In this document: positions 11,312 through 24,560 of the stretch, piece by piece | Position numbering within the stretch: the stretch's first letter is position 1 | How the letters are laid out: each line of letters opens with the position of its first letter | Source of the DNA: Blastobasis lacticolella | Lineage: Eukaryota; Arthropoda; Insecta; Lepidoptera; Blastobasidae | Reading direction: 5' to 3' | DNA: 64,000 nucleotides | Assembly: GCA_905147135.1 (NCBI GenBank) | Contig: LR990048.1 | Location: forward strand, 1,100,563-1,164,562 | Notes under the pieces: generated by a model | The model's database searches: none | What the model was told of the DNA's origin: nothing | Seen by the model: only the letters and a program-made list of their open reading frames with translations | Program-made: the position numbers and the translations under genes

Positions 11312-11748
11312 TAGTGGATCCTATATTCAGCAGTGGATAAGTATAGGTTTGTGCCGAAAAATAACAAATTGGACAAATGCACATTCCAATTAGAGTGTTA
11401 ATAAAAAAATATATGTTTAGGGTCAGGGGTCAGATCTACCTACGGATATAAAGAATTTTAAAACCTTTAAAATGGAATAAGACTGCGAAAGACCTTGGTC
11501 AGGAACACCCTTGTTGCTGCTCCTAGTTAGGTGCTGCGGTGCTGAAGTTCTATTAACCTAAATGTACAAAATAATTACAAATCTATTGACACGGTTTCGA
11601 AAGCAGGCTGCCACTAGAACAGGACCTTCGCGTTTAATCTATATACGTTTAATTGATTACTGCGACTAATGAATGAGCGATGAAACATTGATCGCTACCA
11701 TTTCGATTAGCTGTCCCAACAGTTACAGTTCCTTCCTTTTTACGGAAT

Positions 11749-14128
11749 ATGGATATCAAACCCTTGAAGACAGTGATAATGTTTGAAAATATTTTCTGTG
11801 TGCATAGAAACTTTCCCTTCCACAGAAGATTCAAAAGAGGAGTTTCTCTTCTCCATATATTCTTTCAGATATTCTTGATTACTTGGAGTTTACAGTTTTG
11901 TTTATCTCAAAGCTTTAACAGGCTTTACAATGTTCATTATTTATTCATGTGTATTAATTCTACGTGTATTATCTTATTAAGTTTTTATCACAGTATAAAA
12001 TTTAAAAAGGTCATCACGCTTTTCAACCTGAATCATGCTTATATTGGTAACGATTTGGTGTATTTAAAGCAATTGAAAATTATGAACATTTTTCTAACAT
12101 CAACATCCTGCATTATTATTGTATTTTGTGTATATGCTGCTATAATACATAACTTATCTTACTACTTCCAAAATAATCAACCTTTCGTCTTGTATATTTT
12201 AGTACGCATTAACGACTTAGTTATGGTTTCGCGATACCATTTACAATTCATTATCGTAAATTGCATTTTTAATATTGTTTCTAAGCAATTAGACGCTATT
12301 ACTAGATCGGTTGAAGCTGGTGCCGGTAAAGAAACAAGTAATTACATTATATCCATGAATAAAATTTGGAATGGTGCTTTCATGAATATCAAAGAAATAT
12401 CCGTATTATTAAAAAAAGTATTTCAAGAACAAGTATGTTACCTATTACCCAATAATAGAATTATACGTAGGTGCCTAACCGAAAGATTCCTGGTTTATTG
12501 TATTGCAGTTAATCATCATGATCGGCACCACAACATATTTCTTCATCCAAATTCTTTACGTTTTAATATTTATGGGTAAAAAGGTACTTTCATTTAATAA
12601 CTCAATGTAAAAGTCAATATGAAAATCTAAAAAAAATAATGAGACATGTTAATTTGACAGGGAACCCTAACAACAAACTCTATTATAGTCTACGTTGTGA
12701 CATGGCTAATATTGTCGCTATCTTTGACCGTTATCACTTCTGGGGGTCAGAATGTGCTGAACAGCCAGCTAAAGCTAAAGCAACGTCTGGGGAGGCTATG
12801 TACGCGCTGCTGCCGTCGTAAGTTATATAATTTTATTTATCATAAACTATTGATTTTCTTCTTCTTGGAAAAAGTATGCTGAAAGTGCAAACCAGAAAAA
12901 AATTATGCAATTTTCTGAGAAAACTTAGAATTTCTACCTAAATATCTGTACGCCCACCACCACCACAATGTACCACTGGGCGTGCAGATTTTATGACATC
13001 GTATTTTTAGGACTGTTTACTCTATTGTAAAATAATAATTTTTGTTGAGACCGACACTTTGAGAATTTTGGACCAAAAATTTATGAAATAAATTAATAAA
13101 TATGCTTGGACAATTCATACAACTACAAAGTGTAACATTAGGAACATCTTTAGAAATTGAACCACCTTGATAGGTCTTCCTCGAATACTATGATAACTGA
13201 TACTTTTAACCTGACTACGACGGAGCCAAGGAAGGGTTATGATGTTAACAGTCTATGTATATATGAAGAAGCCAGAGATTTATAAGAGCCGTAGCAGGTG
13301 GAACAATGTGGTCTCTGCCTACCCCTACGGGGAGAAGGCGTGATGATATGAATACATGTCATTCATAGAATTTCTCTGAAATAATTTACAATCGATCGAT
13401 AACAATTACGAACGCGACACGACATCCAAAGAAATTGAACGACATTGAATGGTTTTTGAATAAACATATTCACGGTCACATCACTCCTTGACCACAGTAT
13501 TCGTATTCACCTTGTATTCGCATGTGTGCGTAAAAGTGCGTTTAATGGCTCGGGAACAGTTTGCTCTTAGGAAACTGGATCCTGAAAAGTCTTAAAACCT
13601 ATATCGTCAAGATCTATTGATCGTTTCGGTCAAACTTTCTTTAACCCGATCGACTTTCTATTTCATTCACACGCGTTATATCTGTACTAAAAATAATAGA
13701 CAGATTTACGTGTGTGAACTAAGCGGATTGCGGGTTTTGCCCCATCATGCAGTGCGCCATGCAGCGCGCTAATGGCGCTAACCAGCGTAAATGTATGTAA
13801 ATATGTATGAATGTGAAAAAGGCAAAACAGATGTGCCAGGATTGTAGCTTGAGACACTCGATAGTCTTGGCCCACCCTTATGAGATACGGGCGCAAGAAA
13901 TCTTAAATAATCAGATTAAACACATATAAAATTACTTTTTAACTTTCTCAAATTTCTTTTTCAGAGGATGCACAGTATAGGCCCGTAAAAGATTGCCTGC
14001 GGCAAGTGGCAACGAATCCGTTGTTTGAGTATTCCACCGCGCCGCTGGGCATGCCGTTCCTGCCGCAATGCCTTTTCTTCTCAGTATACTACACCGTCAT
14101 GATACTACAGATTACCAATGTCGTCTAA
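11749..14128 (+). CDS. Gustatory receptor A (four exons, intact)
   Basis: Exons by GT-AG boundaries: 11749-12432, 12509-12583, 12661-12817, 13965-14128 (phases 0, 0, 1), giving 359 residues. Donors are GTATGT, GTACTT and GTAAGT. The start MDIKPLKTVI aligns with genes B-D. Exon 1 carries about four hydrophobic segments, exon 2 is one (LIIMIGTTTYFFIQILYVLI), exon 3 holds another ending ITSGGQNV, and exon 4 ends in the last membrane helix with YYTVMILQITNVV. This corresponds to the family signature TYhhhhhQF with Ile replacing Phe. Insect gustatory receptors are inverted seven-pass, ligand-gated cation channels on taste-neuron dendrites; a bitter-type ligand is inferred only. Its terminal exon differs from the B-D type, so A represents a distinct lineage. 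Short introns 1 and 2 are 76 and 77 bp; intron 3 is 1147 bp. Confidence 0.87.
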
Positions 14129-15939
14129 TATTTTGTTTAATTAGTTATTTAATGTGTAATGATCTTCTAGAATACTGAACACATAAACTTCTGTGAATTT
14201 AAAATAACCATGAAATTACATGTTACAAATACAGTTTAGAAATAGTAAAAGCCGCTACCGAACTTGCAACGAACTTTCTCTCGACGTCTTTCATTAGCAC
14301 ATTTTGCTTTCACAAGAGTTCTTTAGAAGGCATGTCTAAATGTACCTAAGTGCAGGGGTCCTGGATGACGGTGTCCGCTTTCCATCTGGTCGTCCGTTCA
14401 TCCGTGTGCCTTCCTAGGTATTAAAAAAACTGCATACCTTGCCACAGAGTATATACATGCTTGGTAAGGGATTATTTATCTTTTTTTTCCTGTGCCATAG
14501 ACAACATACGATGAACGATTTGTGATGATCATTCACCACAGAGTATTTTACGTATAGTTTGGTAAGAAAGTCGTAAAGTGTTTTGTAGTATTGGTTACAT
14601 TTATTTAAGGTAACAAAATTAACCGTCAAATTATGGTGTACTGTTATAGTTTTGATTATTTTTCGTAAATATTATTTTCATTGATATTTTTGCGTTCAGG
14701 TGTGTCTAAAAGCAGTGCGGCGCTTCTGTATTGTATTGTAGCAGATAGCTATATTATCCATCCACATTACGCAATGGACGACTATTCGGGCTGGAGAAAT
14801 GAACCCCAGGATCAAGAAATTTTGAAAAATATATCATATTATTAAGATTATCAAGGTCGCTGGTTGAACAGAGAGAGAATCAGAAGATAGATAACAGTTT
14901 GACATTTTTGTGCATCAGTGTTGTAAATTAATAAGAGTAAATAAATACCGTTCTCTTATTTCAATTTTCAATACTTCCCCTTATTCTCAATCTTCCACCA
15001 TCATGTGACAGCTGAAGTGGGTACTGTGGATAGTTTAACAGTAGTAACTTATTGTTGGAAGTGCAGTAGTTCCCAAAATGCAAAAACTATACTTTCTAAA
15101 ATTACCTACTCTTCATCATGATACTCTGAATTACAAGGGCAGATGCAAGGGCTTTGTAACGAGATCTGTTGACATTTTCAGATTATTTAGGGTCTGATTA
15201 AAATAGTCATGGAATAAACCTCCCATTTTTTCCATCTTGCTATCTTACTTGAAGCTGGCGTTATGTTAATCTTGATTTCACTATACATTACCGATCAGTG
15301 AGTGAAAACATCATGATGAAACTGACTGATTGTATAACCATGGTTCGATCTTGTGTGTATATGGGTAACCTGGTAGCAGGATCACGTAGGTCAGATGGCA
15401 GTCTCTCCACTGTAATTATCTCATCTACCAAATCCTGGATCATGGTCAAGGCAGACCTCGGGCCCTCGTGTGCGAGAGCACAAACGGGACATTAATGCCA
15501 AGATGATATATTACCGATCACTTTGTCTATACTAAACTAGCACTTTTGGCTGATGTGATTTAAGCCCAGCATTGGATTGTCGTAGGTAGGTGGACGCGTT
15601 GTAGTCGTGCGATACGATATAAAATATTTACAAGTATCAAATTTTCTAGTCGAAGTATATAAGATACAGACACAAAGAAATTGTACATAGAGGCAAAACA
15701 CAGACGTGAAGATAGTATTTTTTAATATTTTAAGTTCACAAACTGAAACAGAACAATTATACCATGTAAACGGTGGTGGCGCCCTCAATTGTTCTTAGAC
15801 TTTCTTGCCAGACTATAGGTACTATGCTAAAGGAATTGGCAAGCGATGGAATTCAATGGAATAGCAAGATAACAGAAAAAATATTCTAATTTAGACATCT
15901 CATATCTCTCTTTTAACAAGGGACCAATTTATATTTTAG
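14129..15939. other. Relic of a B-type intron 3 downstream of gene A
   Basis: Sequence at about 14290-14520 (CATTTTGCTTTCAC, TTCCTAGGTATTAAAAAAACTGC, GGTAAGGGATTATTT) matches intron 3 of genes B, C and D. A dispersed retroelement tail with CCTGGATCATGGTCAA lies at about 15300-15500. No exon is seen before 15940. Confidence 0.55.
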
Positions 15940-16109
15940 ATGAAACGGACTACAGAGCAGTGAAGGACTGCTTGCGGCAGGTGGCGGCGAGTCCAGTGTT
16001 CTTGCACTCCGCCGGCACCGGCCTGGCGTTCCTGCCCCAGTGCCTGTTCTTTGTCGTCTACTATGCCATCATGATCCTGCAGATCAATAATATTGTCCAA
16101 TATTCGTAG
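15940..16109 (+). pseudogene. Orphan B-type terminal exon of a gustatory receptor
   Basis: An intact acceptor (TTTATATTTTAG) is followed in phase 1 by a complete exon 4. It encodes YRAVKDCLRQVAASPVF, LAFLPQCLFFVVYYA and MILQINNIV. The usual TAA has become CAA, so translation runs three codons further to TAG at 16107. No exons 1-3 of this lineage lie upstream, but B-type intron 3 sequence does, so most of a receptor gene was lost. An alternative last exon for gene A is formally possible, since phase and acceptor fit. Confidence 0.75.
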
Positions 16110-16319
16110 TGCAGTGCCGTACATAGTGTCGTAATAATGAATTATCAGGTCTTCTATCGATGTCATTTCAAAATTAGACTTAAGTTATAACTTGCGCCTC
16201 GCCTACACAAAAATAAGGGGGAAGAAAGATCATAGTCCATGTGATAAAATTTTTGCTAGATGCACAACACTTCATCATTTCAATTCAAAGTAATATTTAT
16301 TCATTTATTTAATCATTTT

Positions 16320-17890
16320 ATTTATAACTCTTTATTGTATATTCAATGACAGTAGAACATAGTTATAGTAAGACGATATAGTACAAAGGCGGTCTCATCG
16401 CTAAAAGCGATCTTTTCCAGACAACCATTTTAACGGACAACGTAGAAGGTTCTTTGATAAAGCAGGCATGTGCTAAATGACGAAGAAAGGTTTCTAATAC
16501 GAATTATGAAAAGAAAAAAAATACACAAATATTGCTATTCCAAACATCATGAATACAGGCGATGGATTTCAGTTGTTAGGAGATGTACTTTTAGTTTCCT
16601 TTTAAATGTGAGCGGTGACTCTGAGCATCTCACGTCGCGAGGCAGAGCATTCCACAAGCGCACTGACTGAACAGTGAACGACTTGTCGTAGAAGCTTGAC
16701 ATGTTTAGGCATTACCAATGTTAAGTCGCGAGAGGATCGACATCGACTTTGAACGCCCGAGTCATACCGGAAACGCTCCTTTAGGTATTGCGGCGAGCAG
16801 CGGTCGAAGAGCACTCGGTACAATAGCGAAAGACAGTGACTGTTTCGCCGCTGCCGAATGGGGAGCCACCCAAGCCGAGCGCGGAACTCAGAAACGTGGC
16901 CGAACTTGCGGAGACCAAAAATAAATCTAATACAATAATTTTGTAGTCGTTCGAGTTTATTAAGTTGTTCTTCAGTCAAGTCAGTGAAACATGAGTCAGC
17001 GTAATCAAGAATGTAACGCGATCTTAGTGGGGATTGGCAGAAAATTGCGTAGTCTTCTCAAAGTCGACGATGAGGCGAACCACTTACGACTTATCTCAGC
17101 AATATGTAGCCCCCAGGACAATGTTTTGTCAATTATGTCACCGAGATTCCTGGCCGTGTGGTGTCCGGCAGAGTAGAATAGCACCAACTCCTTACACTTA
17201 TGGGTGTCGTACAAGGCGACTAATGTTTTCGAGACAAAAGATCAAGAGTCTCCGTAGTCTGGAAAATGGACAGCAGCATTATCATTGATATATTTAAACA
17301 CTTCGATCGCAAGCCTGCCAAGCGTGGAGATTGTGGCAGTGGCCTCCCTTTTCGTGGGAGAGGCCCTAAGTTCTGCAGTGGACTGTTGCGGGCTGTGTTG
17401 ATGTGTTGATGATTCCTGACCGAGTCACTAAATGGCACGCACACTCCGTCGAAGAAGACGTTAGGCAACGCCTTCAGGTCCATTTTCGTCAACATCCTTG
17501 AGCTGCCGTCAACTATCAATTGCGTTTTCAGAGCGTTGATTTTGAACCCATGTGAAGCATTCCAACACGCGATCCGATCGAGATCGCAATTGATGTCGTT
17601 AATGGCGTTGGCAATCTTTTCCGGGGATGACTGCGAGTAAATTTGTAAATCGTCAGCATACATATGGCAGCTTGAGCTAAGGTCGGCAGTAAAACGATTA
17701 ATGAAAATAGCGTAGAGAATTGGGGAAAGTACACCACCCTGCGGAACACCGGCGCCTAGCTCGCACCACGCTGAGAGAGAATCATAAGCACGGATCCGCT
17801 GACGACGACCCACTAAGTAGCTTCCGAACCACTCGACAGCATCCCCTAAATATTAAGTGATCTCATTATAGCTAAGAGAATCTCATGGTC
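16320..17890 (-). pseudogene. Jockey/CR1-type reverse transcriptase relic, split by a SINE
   Basis: Read from 17890 leftwards the frame begins near VDHEILLAIMRSL and continues with GVPQGGVLSPILY and the catalytic MYADDLQIYSQ. After a 258-bp SINE it continues through the thumb and C-terminus (LNKLERLQNYCIRFIFGL at about 16950) to a TTTATTG-rich 3' end near 16325. The N-terminal endonuclease and first RT blocks are missing, the usual 5' truncation of target-primed insertion. One in-frame stop is seen near 17850. It belongs with the tail at 4461-4600. Confidence 0.75.
17153..17410 (+). mobile_element. SINE with TGATG-type tail, inserted in a reverse transcriptase
   Basis: The 258-bp body is flanked by GATTCCTG at 17145-17152 and 17411-17418. 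It starts GCCGTGTGGTGTCC, contains GTCGTACAAGGCGACTAA and GCCAAGCGTGGAGATTG, and ends in a TGTTGATGTGTTGAT tail. Other copies lie at 23927, 32059 and 41849 in the opposite orientation. Confidence 0.8.
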
Positions 17891-17899
17891 GACTGTATT

Positions 17900-18192
17900 T
17901 ATTTATTTTACAGTTTTACAGCATATAAAATTCATTATTCAAAAAGGTTACATTATAAAGTTGTAATGCCAATTACAAAACCGCAATTTATAATTTTGGT
18001 AATTAATATAGCCAGAATAGGTATACCATATAAAATACAAATAGAAAAAAAACAACAATCAAAATTCAAATATAAACTTCTCTCTCTAAAATATAATATA
18101 AGATTCTCTCTCTGTATGTGTGTGTGTGTGTGTTCGTGAGTTTGTTTTATGTATAAACGTGTTATCCTTTCGTAATGTGTATGTTCGTATTG
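17900..18192. other. AT-rich stretch with short TG microsatellite
   Basis: A (TG)n run lies near 18117-18135. No gene recognised. Confidence 0.4.
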
Positions 18193-18775
18193 TAACAGTC
18201 TGACCCTTAGGCCAAAATATTTCACGCGAAAAATATCCCACAAATATGTACTTCCGAGTTCGGGAGTCGATACCTTTTTTTTAATAGATTATAGGTTTAA
18301 GTTAAAATGAAACGGCTTCGTTCAAAACTGATCGCCAGTGCTGCTAGAGTTTCGAAATGATATTATTCGTAAATATTTTGTTTATTGGAGTCCATCGAGA
18401 GCGAATCTTTCTAAATTGAAACCAACGCCACCTGTAGAATTTATGACGAAGTTTTACAATATTACGTTAGCAGCGTCATGTTACAGTTTGACCCCTAGGC
18501 CAAATTATTTCACGCGAAAGATATTCCACAATTACGAACTTCTAATTTGGGAGATGATACATTTTTTTAAATAGATTATAGGATCAAGTTATAATTAAAC
18601 GGCTTTGTTCAAAACTGATCGATCACTGACGAGTTGCGAGAGATTCGTAATTATTTTGTTAGTTGGTGTCCATAGGGCGAATCTTTCATATCTGTTCCGC
18701 AACTAACGCCATCTGTAGATTTCGATAGATACGATTTGACGAGGTCGCTCAATATCACGTTAACAACGTCATCTA
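18193..18775 (+). repeat. Tandem duplication of a ~290-bp unit
   Basis: Units 18193-18478 and 18479-18775 share CCTAGGCCAAATTATTTCAC, ATAGATTATAGG, ACGGCTTTGTTCAAAACTGA, GGTGTCCAT and ACGTTAACAACGTCAT with moderate divergence. No coding content recognised. Confidence 0.65.
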
Positions 18776-18799
18776 TGTGCGGAGTATGGTAACTGTTCT

Positions 18800-21230
18800 A
18801 CAGTTCTCTCATGTTTGAAATGTGTTTATCTATTATTTGAGTGTACTAAAATTATCTTGGTTTTAATACTTATATGTTTAAATATTTTAAATATTTATAG
18901 GTTTGTTGAAATAAAAAGAAATCATGTCAATGTGTGGCTGTATGAATGTAATTTGTGGCCACAAAGCTTAGAGAAAGAAAAAAGTAAGCATGAGGCCTAC
19001 CTCCTAAGGTGGGGTGGATTGATAGGCAAGGTCGAGTCGACACGAACCGTCGGGTTCCGTAGCTGTCTTTCACTATCCATAATTTAAAAGATGAGTAGTT
19101 TATGCTGTATTTAAAACATATTTTAGGACAGTAATTGCATCTAATTTCGATGTCATTCAATAGGTACCGATTAAAGGAATGACTGGTTGTCAAATGGGTA
19201 CGTCGCGAGTAAGATTTGTTGATTGAGGGGTTTTCATGTTTCGCTGAAGGAACCCTGCAGGGTGGCGTGATCGCTGTGTTGTTTTTGTTCTCGAAAGATC
19301 GACAGATTTTTGGAATCGATATATAAGGGAGTGGAAGGTTCGATGGGGGCTTTTTCTCTGATCAACATTCGACGAAGGCGGACGTCCGGGCGGGACGTAT
19401 GCAATACATTTGGGGTTTTTTCCACTCGAGCTTTAGCTTCGAGGCAGTAGATTCAGTGTGGTACAAAAGCAGGTATGTTAGTGTTCTAGAACAGTGATGA
19501 AAAATACTAATTGTTTGTTTTTGTTTCAGGGACCCCTTGGCAAGGCATTGCACACCGCCCTTGCTTATGCTTTCAGGTCCTACTAAGGTTGATGACCTTA
19601 GGCCGTTTGATTCGGACAGCAAATGGCTGGATGTTACATAATATTCCATTATTAACCTTTTGTTCCGATTGGAATTAAGTAAATGCCTAGTACCTTTCTC
19701 TGGAATTTTGTGTTACATTCATAGATCGTCTGACTTGGAATTTAGGCACTACGAAAGGATCTGGGATTCGTCAAGTGTTTCCACGCAAGGTTGCAAGGCC
19801 CTCGCCTTCGCTTCCCAACAGTAAGCCCCGTAGTGCCGAGGTTCCGAGGTCTTGTCACACAATGTATTCGGCATGTCCCCAGGCAGTATCATGTCGGATA
19901 TTCTTAGAAATAGGTACAACTTCTGGCTACACTGGTCAGACCCACCACTGACTGGCCCAGGAGACGATAGGGAATATACCTTAGTACTTGGTTGAGCGAT
20001 CTCGGTCGCTATTCCAGTGCTAAAAGTTAGGTTTAGCTAGTCTTTATTCTAGTTATGCATAGGACTTATGTATGGGACACTTACATCACACATACACAGT
20101 AAACGAGGAATTTATTTGCACAAGGATATGCTTAGGCTTCGACTATTGGGATAAAGAAAGGGGTAGGCCCAAAAGTAGTTCGCTAAGGTTATCTTTTAAA
20201 TAAGCAAAAATCAACCCAACTAGTAATGTAGGAATTTAGGCGTGGAATAATATATTCATATATCGTTATATATTCACTAAATAATCATTAAATCTGTAAA
20301 ATAAGACAGAATTCCCGAAGAGTTTTGGTTTCGGAGAATTTTATGAAATACGTACGATCTAATAGTGGTAGCATATTTCGCCGCGCGTTCAATAGTTAAA
20401 GTTGCTTGTCTAGCGAGTGTTTGACTTTACCGCGGAGTCAACCGACGGTCCCGGGTTCGATCCTCAGAGCAGAACATCATAAGTTTTAAATATGGCATTT
20501 TTAATTATCTTTTATGAAATATTAGCCGCGTCACATTTAATACGGTTATTAATAATCGCTTATACGTACTTCAATCTTAGATTGACTTTTACTAAATTAT
20601 CTAAAAGTAACGCGGTAGACGGCTTCTGTTTTGTACTATGTACAGTTATTATACTCTATTATTTGAAAAGGATTGAATCAATTACCGTATAAATCAATGT
20701 AATAAAGGAATAGATTTGAGAGAGATAGAGAGTGAGATGAGCGAGAGTGAGTGTGTTAGACGTACTAAAGATTTTCTAGTCCGAACGGATTTAGGGGCGA
20801 GAAATTAATTTCATAGATTCCTTCGTTGTCAATCAGTATGTACCTACGTGAGAAAGACAGTATGAGCGCGATTGTTAGTTGTCTTTAAGTAAATTAATAA
20901 AGTTGTAGGCCATTATTTGTATTAAAACAAGTAGGCTATTAGGAGTTGATGTGTTCTCACATCTTGAGAATAAATTTATAACGAGCATTTATTAATTCGC
21001 TATTTTGAACGTTTAGGGCTGTTTGGAATGAAATACTTTAGAAGTGGGATGACTTCATTGAGCATTGTAATTTGGATTTTAAATCCTTAAATTATTTTAT
21101 TTGTAACCTTAATGTATAAATATTACTTTATGATATTTATAAGAGATGGCATGGAACATGATTTTGATATAAAAATATTTAGTATCCTTCTTTCGGGTAG
21201 CATACGTGACAGATCGGGTTTTATGATTGG
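18800..21230. other. No gene recognised
   Basis: Both strands lack recognisable domains. The ends of the open frames do not resemble any family I know. A lone B-box-like GGGTTCGATCC at about 20452 has no partner A box. Confidence 0.4.
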
Positions 21231-21244
21231 GGTCCTGTTGGAAC

Positions 21245-21785
21245 ACCAGTATTTTAGGGCTTAGTCCGCGCAATCCATTTATGGGTGAGTTGGTGTTATG
21301 GTGATGTGGAGAGATTGCGGTCTTGAGATATCATTATAGCAGCTAACCTATCTGAATCTAAGGTATGTTGCGAAAACGTCCTAAAATCAGTCTTTTCTCT
21401 CCTAAATCATCTTAGAGCTTAGTCCGCGCAAGTCAATTTTTGGGCGAGTTGGTGTTATCGCGATGTTAATAGATTGCGGTCTTGAGACATCTGGATAGCA
21501 GCTGACCAGTCTAAACCTAATGCATGTTGCGAAAAGGTTCTAAAATGTATTAGCAAAGCTGGAGTCCGCATAGACAAACTTTTGGGTGTACCGTTGTTAT
21601 CGTGATATTGAGGGACTTCGGTCTTAAGATGTCCGGATAGCAGTCTGTCAATCCAAATTTATTGCACATAGCGAAAACAGCGATGTTAATGTTTGTTTGT
21701 TGTTTTGATGTTGAGGAAGCTCGCTTCCAATATAACGAGATAGCAGTTAGTCTGTCTGAATCCCATGGTCTTTGCAAGACCTTTC
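21245..21785 (+). repeat. Degenerate tandem repeat, ~135-160 bp unit
   Basis: Three to four units share GCTTAGTCCGCGCAA, GGGCGAGTTGGTGTTAT, GATTGCGGTCTTGAGA, ATAGCAGCTGACC and ATGTTGCGAAAA, near 21261, 21416 and 21550, with a partial one near 21700. Function unknown. Confidence 0.6.
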
Positions 21786-21789
21786 TAGT

Positions 21790-22985
21790 ACTTAGTGGTG
21801 TGCCGGTGGGACAACTTTAATACGACCAAATCTGTACGTTGGGATTGCTTAGGATCAATGAATAAAGTTCATTGTTATTGACTTTCATAACTAGATGGTT
21901 CAACAGTATACAGTTCCCTGATACAGTTGCAACATCAATAATATTCTATAACTAGAAATACACTTTGGAGCTACTTTTCTATACCAATTGGAGTCCAGCA
22001 TTTTAAATATTTATTGAGAATACCTGAAGTTACAGGCCTCAATTACCAGTTGTTTATTACAATATTAGTTATTTTTATAACTAATTTAAATTAGCCTTGA
22101 GCTATTTATCGATACTGAAGATATCTATAATTTGTACAACTTACTTACTTGGGAGATTTATATGAAGAACTTGATGTGATACATCAAATACATTTGGGAC
22201 TACCAATTGAAATCATGATCCTGTTCGCCAGTTATTGTTATATTATTTCAAGGATTGAGTTTAGTACCCGTGAGATGTTTGGCTGTGTGAGAAGCTGGCC
22301 GCTTCGTTCCTCACATGTAGGTTCCATTTCCGGAGCGGTGGTAGCCTAAAATATACTACTGCACTACCTTACGGACTGACCTATGGGACTCTATCTCTTT
22401 ACCTTTAATTATTACTAAAATATTGTAGCTTTCGCCATTTGGAACAACACCATGGTTCTCTGGAACTTATCCATTACTGGATTTTGAAGAAATATTACAA
22501 ACTGAAGATTTAATTATGCATAATCTGCATTTGTGTATGGAGCACTCTCTCCAGGGCTAACTGCCGATTCTATACTATTCTACCTATACTATATCTGTGC
22601 TGCTGAATTCGGGCCCTTTATTGTTGTCGAAGGAACACTGTTGTAGTCCGCCTTTGTATGCTTATGGGGTATCCAAATCTACATCGTCGAGTCTATTGGA
22701 CCCTGCATACGCGATTGACTCAACCTGTGGTGTATCCTAAGACTTGTTATTATGCTCATGAGTAAGCTCTGGTACATGATATACGTATCTACAACAAGAA
22801 GATGTGGAGAGACCTGGAGTAAGCTACATGCTTTATTGAATTAATCACACCTACAATTATTATATGGATATGATCCACAGGCATTGGTTGTTGTTGTTGT
22901 GCCCTCTTACATTATATATTATGAAATACTAATTGACTTGACAAAGACATAGAATCTTGTGCCATCTCTTAAATAAAATATCAGG
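21790..22985. other. No gene recognised
   Basis: AT-rich; no conserved domain, exon-like block or recognised repeat seen. Confidence 0.4.
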
Positions 22986-23119
22986 GTAGGATGAGGATGT
23001 CTCTGGTTGACTCATATAGTAAGCTGCGGAGTGAAGCATGGGCTACGAGTAGCGAAGTTCATGCTGGAGTCAGTTATCTGGCTTTGGAGCAGCTTACCCC
23101 TCCTCTAATGAGGGGGGCC

Positions 23120-23252
23120 CTGTTTGTTTCCCTTGAACATATTATCTGTTTGTTTCAATTGGACATAATATCTGTTTGTTTCCCTTGGACATAATATCTG
23201 TTTATTTTCCCTTACACATAATATCTGTTTATTTCCCTTAGACCTAATATAT
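23120..23252 (+). repeat. ~27-bp tandem repeat, five units
   Basis: The units resemble CTGTTTGTTTCCCTTGGAC followed by ATAATAT. They are repeated with small changes and decay rightward. Confidence 0.75.
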
Positions 23253-23498
23253 GAATCTGATTTTAAATTTAGCTATAAAACTCTTGGCAAATTAATCTCT
23301 AGTATAATTATCTCTTGTATTTATTTAATTATATAATTTCATACCTGTTTATACTTCTCCACTCTAAAAGCATCGGGGTTACTAACATCACAACGTAGAG
23401 TTCCATAGACGATCACAAATGGCCTTATTTAGTTTAAAACGTCGATAATAGATTCTATAGTCTTATGGTTTAGAAATGGTAGTTTTAGAGCTTAGATT

Positions 23499-24360
23499 TC
23501 AGTGTGAATGAGCGTGTGCGTGAAAGTATGAGAGAGTCTGTTTTGCTGAGAGGGCGAACGTTACAGTATTATTGAAAGCGTTGCTGAAATCTAAAAGTGC
23601 CAGAACCGTTACTTTACTGTTCTCCATACCCATCCAGATACCATCGGTTTTCTTGGCAAGTGCACTGGTAGTACCATGGCCCGGTCGGAAGCCAGACTGG
23701 AAGGGATTGAGGAGATTATGGTAAGCGAGGAAAGTTGAGACTGTTGAGAGTTGGTGATGGACAAGGCGCTTAAAGACTTTAGAAAGGAATGACAATATGG
23801 ACATTGGGCGGAGATCAGAGAAGGAGACAGACGAGATTTTTTTAGGAATCGGATAAAGTAAGGCTTCCTTCCACAGACGTGGGTAGCACTTTGTGTTAAT
23901 GGAAGTGTTAAATATGTGAGCTATATCATCATCATCATCACAGCCCGTAACAGTCCACTGCAGGACTTCGGGCCTCTTCCACGGAAGGGGAGGTCATTGC
24001 CATAATCTCCACGCTTGGCAGGCGGGTTGGAGATCGCAGTGCAGTTGATGTAAATCTACCCAGAATGATGCTGCTGCCCATCTTTCGGATTTGTCCCTTA
24101 GTCGCCTCTTACGACACCCACGGTAAGAGATGGGGTGGTGCTATTCTTTGAGGTGGCGGCACCACACACCACTATATATAAAGAGCCAATTATGTGAGCT
24201 ATATAAGGAGCCAATATATCAATGATGGGCACAATCATGTTGCGGCTTACAGCATCACTGCCAACAGAATTAGAGGTCATGGCCCTAACAATCCTCTCAA
24301 CCTCCGCATCTGTGAACTTCTCAAAACCGAAAGGAGGATGACCAGACAAAGGGAGGGAAG
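23499..24360 (-). pseudogene. Jockey-like reverse transcriptase fragment, split by a SINE
   Basis: Read leftwards, the part at 24098-24349 carries GFEKFTDAEVERIVRAM and NSVGSDAVSRNMI, the linker before RT block 1. After the SINE comes LPYPIPKK-like sequence, then LSKVFKRLVHHQLS, NPFQSGFRPGHGTTSAL and VLALLDFSNAFN (RT blocks 2-3, first catalytic Asp). The catalytic ADD block and the C-terminus are absent. It is broken and non-functional. Confidence 0.75.
23927..24190 (-). mobile_element. SINE with 14-bp target-site duplication
   Basis: The 264-bp body is flanked by TATGTGAGCTATAT at 23913-23926 and 24191-24204. The left end is the reversed tail CATCATCATCATCACAGCCC. The body carries CTCCACGCTTGGCAGGCGGG and TTAGTCGCCTCTTACGAC. 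Same family as the copy at 17153. Confidence 0.85.
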
Positions 24361-24560
24361 AGATGCGGTCCAGAGTATTTGCCTTTAGTAACGTTCTGTA
24401 AAGGAGAAGTAGAACAGAAATGACGAGTCAGCTCATTAATGTCCAAATTCTTAGGTAATGTGTAATACTTAGGACTATGTTTGGTAATGAATAAAAAAAG
24501 TAACTAAGTAAGTAAATTCATATTATAATTTAATGCTATCTCTACATGCTATATGCAAAC

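Noticed and set aside
12639..12882. Two overlapping plus-strand frames as separate small genes
   Set aside because: They overlap exon 3 of receptor A; the spliced model explains the coding signal.
20420..20475. tRNA-like GGGTTCGATCC
   Set aside because: B-box-like only; no A box or stems found upstream.
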